Below, in pieces: positions 1 through 4,463 of a stretch of DNA of 5,033 nucleotides. A program made the position numbers and the translations under genes. Each line of letters begins with the position of its first letter. Position 1 is the first letter of the stretch. This DNA comes from QQUD01 sp039029915 (GTDB lineage Bacteria; Chloroflexota; Anaerolineae; Promineifilales; Promineifilaceae), in assembly GCA_039029915.1 (NCBI GenBank), contig JBCCFD010000525.1:1-5033 (forward strand). The letters are read 5' to 3'. Under the pieces are notes generated by a model. It saw only the letters and a program-made list of their open reading frames with translations, was not told the DNA's origin and ran no database searches.

Positions 1-1508
1 AAATCATTGGCTCACCAATGGTAGATGGCGACGGTAATTGGTCTTTTCCGTTTACATTAGAAGGTCCGGCAGGCGACTACTCGGTGCGTGGATTGATGTT
101 TAATAACGAAGACCGCGATGTGCTTCTCGACACCGAGCTAGCTGATTCGATTTCAGTGCCGGTTGTGGGGACGATTACTCTAGGACCCGTTGAAAATGAC
201 GGCAATGGTAATCTGACGACGAGCGGAGTTACCGTCCCCGGAAGAGATGTTAATATTTGGGTCAACGGTGAAATTGTAGACACGGTCACGGCTGATGCTG
301 ATGGCAACTGGTCATGGATGACACCAACCCCCGTTGGCGCAGGTGAATATACAGTTCAGGCACAGCTAGCTGAGTTCCCTGATATTGTAAGTGATGCATT
401 GTCTGTTCGTGTATTGCCGTTTGTGTCACTTAACGCCCCAGATATTACGCTAAATGACGATAACACAGGCGATGTCACGATTTCTGGACGGACTTTACCG
501 AGCAATCGCGTTGAAATATTTGTTGATGGCCAATACCTTGGCGAAACCGCTGCGGATGCTGACGGTAACTGGACGTTCATTGCTAATCTCAGCGCCGGTG
601 CATACACCATTGCCGCACGTGCTGTTGATGTGAGCGGTTCACGACGAGCCGAAGCCGCATTGCGTGCTGTCGTTGGCGAAGCCATTGGTGGCCTTGAACT
701 CGTTTATGCTGGCACCAGCGAGGTTGGTGAAGGCAGTGATGAGGTTCAAACCGTGTCAATTTCAGGTGTACCCGTTGTTGAAATCATCTTGGATGCCTCT
801 TGGAGTATGGTTGAGCCGATTGATAACACGACCCGCTTTGATATCGCCAAAGAGGCCCTAAACAATATTGCCGGTGAGGTGCTCCCAGAAGGAACGCCAA
901 CTGCTTTGCGTATCTTTGGAAACATTGAAGGTGACTTTGCTTGTCGTTCAGATTTAATGGTCCCGTATGGGCCTCTTGATCGTGATGTGTTTAATAGGGT
1001 AGTGGCAGAGGCAGAACCGCAATTTAATGCCAATACAGCCATCGGTGCGTCTTTACTAGAAGTTGTGAATGACTTAGCAGATGCCACTGAGGAAGAGCGC
1101 ATTGTTGTATTGCTTACCGATGGGCAGGAGACGTGTGACGGTGATCCGGCTGGTGCCATTCAACAGCTTGTTGACGCTGGCTTTAATGTTCAAGTGAATA
1201 TTGTTGGTTTGGCGATTGCTGATCAAACATTGAAGGATGAGTTTACGCGCTGGGCCACAATTGGTGGCGGGCAGTATTATGATGTCAGCAATCCAGGGCA
1301 GTTAATCGATGCGATGCGCGCCGCTTCAGGGGCATTCTACTCTGTCCGTGATGAGAATGGTGATTTAGTTGCCAGTAGTCGTGTGGGTGGCCCAACGCTT
1401 GATTTGACGCCTGGCACCTATACCGTTGAAATTCGAACCTCTCCAACCACGGTGATTGAAGAAGTGGAGATTGCTGAAGGGGAAGTGCTGCAGATTGTAC
1501 TAAGGTAA
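1..1508 (+). CDS. Ig-like repeat and VWA-domain surface protein, 5' end outside window
   Basis: The frame is open to the left edge (first full codon at position 3). The ATG at 18 lies inside a repeat, so it is not the true start; residues below count from it. Three bacterial Ig-like repeats carry the signature DGNW (residues 5-8, 95-98 and 182-185), spaced 90 and 87 residues apart; the first is cut by the window edge. A VWA domain follows (about 253-436). Its MIDAS metal site appears complete: D259-x-S261-x-S263, T340 and D368 in an LLTDGQETC motif. The layout, including C309 and C373, resembles the calcium-activated-chloride-channel-type VWA subfamily, and these cysteines could form a disulfide. 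The last 60 residues look like a small beta domain (LTPGTYTVEI). Such proteins are normally exported and bind protein or matrix ligands through the metal site; the signal peptide would be outside the window. Ligand unknown. No membrane anchor or sorting signal is seen at the C-terminus. The gene ends at TAA and converges on the 71-residue gene. Confidence 0.94.
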   Translation, partial: IIGSPMVDGDGNWSFPFTLEGPAGDYSVRGLMFNNEDRDVLLDTELADSISVPVVGTITLGPVENDGNGNLTTSGVTVPGRDVNIWVNGEIVDTVTADADGNWSWMTPTPVGAGEYTVQAQLAEFPDIVSDALSVRVLPFVSLNAPDITLNDDNTGDVTISGRTLPSNRVEIFVDGQYLGETAADADGNWTFIANLSAGAYTIAARAVDVSGSRRAEAALRAVVGEAIGGLELVYAGTSEVGEGSDEVQTVSISGVPVVEIILDASWSMVEPIDNTTRFDIAKEALNNIAGEVLPEGTPTALRIFGNIEGDFACRSDLMVPYGPLDRDVFNRVVAEAEPQFNANTAIGASLLEVVNDLADATEEERIVVLLTDGQETCDGDPAGAIQQLVDAGFNVQVNIVGLAIADQTLKDEFTRWATIGGGQYYDVSNPGQLIDAMRAASGAFYSVRDENGDLVASSRVGGPTLDLTPGTYTVEIRTSPTTVIEEVEIAEGEVLQIVLR

Positions 1509-1597
1509 GCATGGAAGAGCGGTTGGGGATTGGTTGAAAGGGAGATGACTATCTTTTGAATAACCAATTTCACAATTAGCTTGTTATATGGAAAAGC

Positions 1598-1633
1598 GAA
1601 ACGGCCGTTTGATTGTAATCAAACGGCCGTTTC
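1598..1633. repeat. Perfect 17-bp inverted repeat of two AAACGGCCGTTT palindromes; possible bidirectional terminator
   Basis: Arms 1598-1614 and 1617-1633 are perfectly complementary around a 2-nt centre. Each arm holds AAACGGCCGTTT (1599-1610 and 1621-1632), itself a palindrome. The element lies between two convergent genes, where a bidirectional terminator is expected. Neither side has a good T tract: the minus strand has only CTTTTCC just after the stem and the plus strand has none. Termination is therefore inferred from position and stem strength. A dispersed repeat inserted in the gap would look the same. Confidence 0.8.
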
Positions 1634-1700
1634 TACTGTAGGAGGTTGTGTTTATCGAACGAAAAAACGTTGTTATTTATGTAAACAGAAAGCGTTTGTC

Positions 1701-1722
1701 GAAGTCGCTATCAAACGACTTC
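1701..1722 (-). terminator. Weak hairpin downstream of the 71-residue gene
   Basis: GAAGTCG (1701-1707) and CGACTTC (1716-1722) form a 7-bp perfect stem with an 8-nt loop, about 34 nt past the small gene's stop codon. A competing pairing of GTTTG with CAAAC overlaps it. There is no continuous T run on either strand, so it is a poor intrinsic terminator. It may only protect the 3' end of the transcript. Confidence 0.3.
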
Positions 1723-1755
1723 TTTCCATTTACCAATTACTTTAAGAATAGATGG

Positions 1756-1971
1756 CTATTTTTTGCCAAAAATGTTTTTGCCCATGTTGAGCAAGTTGCC
1801 GACGTCGCCCATTGATGAGGCATTGCCACCTTCCAACAGGGTATCGATTTGACCCGCAATGGGGTCTGGTAATTTTTCTTTCAAGAATTCAAGAACCGCT
1901 TCAGTTGCCATTTTGGCTTGTGCCTCTGGCAAACCTGTTTTTTCCGATACTGCTTTTACAATTTCATCCAT
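1756..1971 (-). CDS. Small helical protein of 71 residues, function unknown
   Basis: ATG at 1971-1969, TAG at 1758-1756. The start is supported by GGAGA at 1987-1983, 11 nt upstream, a somewhat long spacing. The protein appears all-helical: an N-terminal amphipathic stretch (2-12), a second from the LPEAQAK motif to about 34, then an LPDPIAGQID turn and helix (34-46). A Gly/Asn-rich hinge (48-58) leads to a basic tail ending in GKNIFGKK. There is no signal peptide or membrane segment, so it is probably cytoplasmic. The EKTGLPEAQAK...FLKEKLP pattern recalls small hypothetical proteins related to DUF2267-type helical bundles; that link is from memory and tentative. The gene is minus-strand, 281 bp downstream of the FHA gene, with its own leader and repeats upstream, so it is probably a separate transcription unit. 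Real-gene status rests on the coherent amphipathic pattern and the ribosome binding site. Confidence 0.82.
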   Translation of the reverse strand: MDEIVKAVSEKTGLPEAQAKMATEAVLEFLKEKLPDPIAGQIDTLLEGGNASSMGDVGNLLNMGKNIFGKK

Positions 1972-1988
1972 TATTTAAATTGTCTCCA

Positions 1989-2011
1989 TCAACGGAGCAA
2001 AGCTTCGTTGA
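1989..2011 (-). promoter_or_regulatory. Leader stem-loop next to the ribosome binding site of the 71-residue gene
   Basis: Arms 1989-1998 and 2002-2011 form a 10-bp stem with one G-T pair and a 3-nt loop (minus strand: TCAACGAAGC, TTT, GCTCCGTTGA). The stem ends one base before the GGAGA at 1987-1983. A stem this close to the ribosome binding site could affect mRNA stability or ribosome loading. No known riboswitch or thermometer class is recognised. Confidence 0.45.
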
Positions 2012-2030
2012 ACTTATAGATGTCCGGGTA

Positions 2031-2076
2031 TGTCACTTCATTTGACAAATGATTGTCACTTCATTTTGTCACTTCA
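2031..2076 (-). repeat. Three direct repeats of TGAAGTGACA with an inverted repeat between them, upstream of the 71-residue gene
   Basis: On the plus strand TGTCACTTCA occurs at 2031-2040, 2054-2063 and 2067-2076, with starts 23 and 13 bp apart. Between the first and second copies, overlapping the second, is the inverted repeat TGACAA-N4-TTGTCA (2043-2058). The cluster lies 60-105 bp upstream of the small gene. A TATAAG on the minus strand (2018-2013) could be a -10 element, but no -35 sits at proper spacing, so no promoter is called. The cluster could be an operator array or a dispersed GTGA-type repeat; TGAAGTGA also occurs at 4340-4347. Confidence 0.55.
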
Positions 2077-2174
2077 CCCTTTAGACAACAAAAGTTTTAG
2101 AAAGTCACAATTTATGTGAATGAAAAAAGATATTGAAATAAGAATCAAAAATTTGCTTAGGATTTAGTGCAAAC

Positions 2175-2219
2175 AAAAAAGAATCAACGAGCAAAATTAG
2201 TCTGATGAATTTTTGTTCG
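2175..2219 (-). terminator. Candidate AT-rich terminator of the FHA gene
   Basis: An imperfect stem (2188-2198 with 2208-2219, one mismatch on the minus strand and one bulge) lies 34 nt past the FHA stop codon. On the minus strand it is followed, after 7 nt, by six T (2180-2175). The stem is mostly A-T pairs and the T run is displaced, so efficiency would be low. It is the only terminator-like structure seen between the two minus-strand genes; the rest of the 1972-2252 gap is AT-rich sequence without coding signs. Confidence 0.3.
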
Positions 2220-2252
2220 TTTTGAAGTAATGCCCAAGTCGATTCGTATCAA

Positions 2253-2927
2253 TCAAAATATAATTGGCTGTAATGAGGCGGTGGGGCAGGCAACTGGATC
2301 AAATTCAAGTGGCCCAAGGTTGAGTAAAAATTCAAATAACGGCCGTAATCCACCACAATACAGCAGTTCACCTTGACGATACCAATCTAAGATAAGTAAT
2401 GAGCTACTGCAAAGGCAAACAAAGAGCAATAACCCACAACCGCATCCGATGAGAACATTGCGTTGTGCCCAAATGGGTTGGCTATCCTCATCGTAATACG
2501 CTTCATCCTCTTCTGATGCGTCGTATCGGGGAGCTGGTGTTGTTTGGGGTGGCGTGACGGGAAGCGGCTCTAAATCAGCCGTGTCGTCTTCAGCTTCTGG
2601 GGGGGAGACTGGGGCGAAGACTGGCTCCAAATATTGGAAGCGAATGGAGTCACCGAAGTCAATGAGGTCCCCATCTTGAAGCAAGACGATGCCCTGAATG
2701 CGCTTGCCGTTGACAAACGTTCCATTTGTGCTGCCTGAATCTTCGATTGAATATTGACCATCGGGCTGTAGAACAAGGTGGGCGTGTTTCCTCGATACCT
2801 CAGCATCATTAACGGGAATGTCATTGTCAGCAGAACGCCCAATTTGCAACCGTTCTTGGGTTAGATCGTAAACTTGATTGACCGAAGGGCCTCGTTGCAT
2901 AATCAACTGGGCTGGTGCATCACTCAT
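2253..2927 (-). CDS. FHA-domain protein with one transmembrane segment
   Basis: A 224-residue protein. Residues 8-100 form a complete forkhead-associated domain with its diagnostic positions: G30-R31 (LQIGRS), S45-R46-x-H48 (VSRKHAH), the DSGSTNGTFVNG loop (63-74) and the D86-G-D88 turn. FHA domains bind phosphothreonine peptides, so the likely partner is a Ser/Thr-kinase substrate; no kinase is in the window. A Pro/acidic linker follows (101-155), then one membrane helix (about 157-181) rich in cysteine (C162, C164, C171, C173). A 43-residue tail with C191 and C214 completes it. The phosphopeptide-binding part should be cytoplasmic, which puts the tail outside. The ATG at 2927-2925 is preceded by GGGAAAGAG with a 6-nt gap, a modest ribosome binding site, and by a strong promoter. 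The gene is divergent from the helix-hairpin-helix gene across 208 bp. It is a single FHA copy with no fused effector, so it is most likely an adaptor. A run of seven C codes part of the linker (2599-2605). Confidence 0.96.
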   Translation of the reverse strand: MSDAPAQLIMQRGPSVNQVYDLTQERLQIGRSADNDIPVNDAEVSRKHAHLVLQPDGQYSIEDSGSTNGTFVNGKRIQGIVLLQDGDLIDFGDSIRFQYLEPVFAPVSPPEAEDDTADLEPLPVTPPQTTPAPRYDASEEDEAYYDEDSQPIWAQRNVLIGCGCGLLLFVCLCSSSLLILDWYRQGELLYCGGLRPLFEFLLNLGPLEFDPVACPTASLQPIIF

Positions 2928-2972
2928 AAATCACTCTTTCCCGATTTTGTTCACTGGAGATATGCTGTGAGG

Positions 2973-3001
2973 AGTATAGAAACAAGCCTTTTTTTTGTCA
3001 A
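2973..3001 (-). promoter_or_regulatory. Sigma70-type promoter of the FHA gene
   Basis: On the minus strand, a perfect -35 TTGACA (3001-2996) is separated by exactly 17 nt from a -10 TATACT (2978-2973). Transcription should start near 2966, giving a leader of about 39 nt before the ATG at 2927. The spacer begins with a run of A that, with the last -35 base, makes eight A (2996-2989). This is the best promoter match in the window. Confidence 0.78.
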
Positions 3002-3120
3002 TGAAAGGTAGCTGATGCGTCGGGATATCGGTGTTTTGCTCGTTGAAGGCTTCATTTTTAAGGCTTGGTCTCTTTTTTGATAATAGCAATACAGTCTATT
3101 CGTTAATAATCGTTAGTTGA

Positions 3121-3135
3121 TGATACAATGCCGCT
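3121..3135 (+). promoter_or_regulatory. Extended -10 element abutting the start codon; probable leaderless promoter
   Basis: TGA-TACAAT (3121-3129) matches the extended -10 form TGn-TATAAT with one change. The ATG at 3136 lies 7 nt after the last -10 base, where transcription should begin. No Shine-Dalgarno-like purine run precedes the ATG (GCCGCT directly upstream). No -35 at standard spacing is recognisable, which fits an extended -10 promoter. CGTTA occurs twice, 10 bp apart (3101 and 3111), and could be an activator site. Confidence 0.5.
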
Positions 3136-4335
3136 ATGGTAGACGAAAAAATTAACCTGAATGATGCTAATGTTGATTCATTGGCGACTTTGCCGGGAAT
3201 CGGTGACGCTTTGGCTGAGCGGATTATTGCGTATCGGGAAACGGTTCAACCGTTTGAAACTGTGCTGTCATTAACGGCCGTCTCTGGCATCTCTGAACGA
3301 ATGGTGCAGAAGTTTGAGTCGTTGGTGACCGTTGAGACCGGCGAAACGGCCGTTCTGTCAACCGAAGTGCCTGAAGAACCTAACGCGACTGAAGCTGACC
3401 TTACACCACCGATCCTGACGACTGAGTCTGCGATTCAAGACGAGCCAGCTGAGCCTGAACCCGTTGAACCCGATCTTGTCGTTGAGCAGGTTGATGAGAC
3501 CTCGGAATTGGTAGAAACATCAGACCCTGAGGATGAAGCCCAAACGGCCGTTGAGGCACCTATCGAGGCACCACTTTTAATTGAAGCTGATGCGAATGAT
3601 AAACCAATTGAACCAGAACCCATTTCTTCCCCAAATAATTTGCAGGAGCAATCGATGTCCGATACTGACAGTTCGATAGAAAATCAAAATACGCGGCAGG
3701 ATGACACGATTTCTAGGCGACGTGGCTGTGTCTTTATTATTATTGGAGCCGTTGCTGGTTCAATATTGGGAATGGCCCTCACCTTGGCTCTTCTGGCTGC
3801 TCTAAATGGAGGCTCGCTTCAATACACACAAGCCAACCAGCGACTCCAACTCCAACTTGAACAATCTCAAACCGAGCTTGAGCGGCTTAATGCTACGGTT
3901 GAAGCTGTTGAGGGTGATGTAAGCAGTGCTTCCTCACAGGTTGACGAGCTGATTAACGAGCAGGCTGATTTCACAACGAGCTTTGACGCGATAGAGCTTG
4001 ATGTCGGCGCGGCTCAGTCAGATATTGATAGTGCCCAAGCCGAGATTGAAGCGTTAGAAGAAACGGCCGATGATCTTGAAGAAAAAGTAGACAATATTGA
4101 AGATTCTGCTGAAACGCTTGACACTTTTTTGGGGGGGCTCAATGAACTTTTAGATTCAATTTTGCCAACACCTGAGGTAACCATCACCCCTACTGTAAGG
4201 ATTACGCGCACACCAACACCAACAGGAACGGCCGTTGAGTCTACTAGCACCGCTACACCTATCCCGACACGAACGCCACGCCCCACTTCAACGCCTATCA
4301 CCTTGCCGTCAAGTACACCTGAGCAGCAGCCATAG
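3136..4335 (+). CDS. Helix-hairpin-helix, membrane-anchored coiled-coil protein
   Basis: A 399-residue protein. Residues 4-66 are a ComEA-type tandem helix-hairpin-helix module: INLNDAN, then LPGIGDALAERIIAYRE (19-35), then a second hairpin with VSGISERMVQKFE (49-61). In known families such modules bind DNA without sequence specificity. An acidic Glu/Pro/Thr-rich linker follows (67-190). A basic SRRR (193-196) precedes one membrane helix (about 198-223). Then come a Gln/Glu/Asp-rich coiled coil (about 229-340) and a Thr/Pro tail (344-399). Positive-inside reasoning puts the hairpins in the cytoplasm and the coiled coil outside, the reverse of ComEA. The ATG at 3136 is chosen because the hairpin module begins there; it lacks a ribosome binding site, but a well-placed -10 suggests a leaderless mRNA. 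A second in-frame ATG with a good ribosome binding site occurs at 3655 (M174). T6 followed by G7 (4125-4137) interrupts the coding sequence near residue 332. Five AACGGCCG palindromes lie in this gene. Function is unknown; a DNA-to-envelope tether is possible. Confidence 0.94.
   Translation: MVDEKINLNDANVDSLATLPGIGDALAERIIAYRETVQPFETVLSLTAVSGISERMVQKFESLVTVETGETAVLSTEVPEEPNATEADLTPPILTTESAIQDEPAEPEPVEPDLVVEQVDETSELVETSDPEDEAQTAVEAPIEAPLLIEADANDKPIEPEPISSPNNLQEQSMSDTDSSIENQNTRQDDTISRRRGCVFIIIGAVAGSILGMALTLALLAALNGGSLQYTQANQRLQLQLEQSQTELERLNATVEAVEGDVSSASSQVDELINEQADFTTSFDAIELDVGAAQSDIDSAQAEIEALEETADDLEEKVDNIEDSAETLDTFLGGLNELLDSILPTPEVTITPTVRITRTPTPTGTAVESTSTATPIPTRTPRPTSTPITLPSSTPEQQP
3644..3657 (+). 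promoter_or_regulatory. Internal in-frame ribosome binding site and ATG
   Basis: AGGAG (3644-3648) lies 6 nt before an ATG (3655-3657) that is in frame with the helix-hairpin-helix gene. Initiation here would give a 226-residue form that begins MSDTDSS and contains only the membrane helix, coiled coil and Thr/Pro tail. This resembles the downstream gene, which begins MSANNN before its own membrane helix. The site may be active, or may be a relic of a separate gene before fusion to the hairpin module. Confidence 0.45.
4125..4137 (+). other. T6-G7 homopolymer junction within the coding sequence
   Basis: The frame reads ACT TTT TTG GGG GGG CTC. The bases contain two heptamers of the X XXY YYZ type (T TTT TTG and G GGG GGG) in the correct phase for a -1 ribosomal slip. 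Losing one base leads to a TAG at 4151-4153; a -1 slip or gaining one base leads to a TGA at 4143-4145. Either way the Thr/Pro tail is lost. No strong downstream hairpin or upstream Shine-Dalgarno-like stimulator is visible. Confidence 0.4.
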
Positions 4336-4463
4336 CGTGTGAAGTGAATCGTAAAAAGCGATAAGTAAAAAGTCGTCAAGCTTATCTCAATCAACTGGCA
4401 ATCGTATGCTGGAGACTCGGTAGCTGACACTTGACGCTTAAGAATAAAACCCAAGGAGAAAAG
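4336..4463 (+). other. Intergenic spacer between the two coiled-coil genes
   Basis: This 128-bp gap has no terminator with a T tract and no convincing promoter. It holds GTAAAAAG twice (4351 and 4365), a GATAAG/CTTATC inverted pair (4360-4365 and 4381-4386), a CGTCAAG/CTTGACG pair (4374-4380 and 4430-4436) and a TGAAGTGA (4340-4347). Read-through from the upstream gene is plausible, so the two genes may be co-transcribed. Confidence 0.4.

Noticed and set aside
746..1159. 137-codon minus-strand ORF across the VWA region.
   Set aside because: It is antisense to a domain with a full MIDAS motif; its Ser/Thr-rich translation has no recognisable domain and no ribosome binding site was seen.
1529..1568. 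ATTGGTT/AACCAAT inverted pair after the stop codon of the VWA gene, considered as a terminator.
   Set aside because: The stem is only 7 bp with a loop of about 26 nt and no T tract follows.
1812..2045. 77-codon plus-strand ORF over the small helical gene.
   Set aside because: It overlaps the minus-strand gene, which has better amphipathic pattern and a ribosome binding site, and has no upstream initiation signal.
2018..2060. Sigma70 promoter for the 71-residue gene using TTGTCA and TATAAG.
   Set aside because: The spacing between the two elements is about 24 nt, too long for a standard promoter.
2105..2119. TCACA-N5-TGTGA inverted repeat, considered as a CRP/FNR-like site.
   Set aside because: The half-sites are in the opposite order to the CRP consensus (TGTGA-N6-TCACA), the spacing is 5, and no promoter is placed beside it.
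3015..3080. 21-codon hydrophobic ORF (starts MRRDIG) with GAAAGG 6 nt upstream, in the divergent gap.
   Set aside because: It is too short to distinguish from chance, no promoter is apparent on its strand, and the gene 4 start has its own -10 downstream of it.
4014..4454. 146-codon minus-strand ORF opposite the coiled-coil and Thr/Pro tail region.
   Set aside because: Its Val/Gly and Ser repeats are the antisense image of the Thr/Pro and Glu-rich coding sequence on the plus strand.
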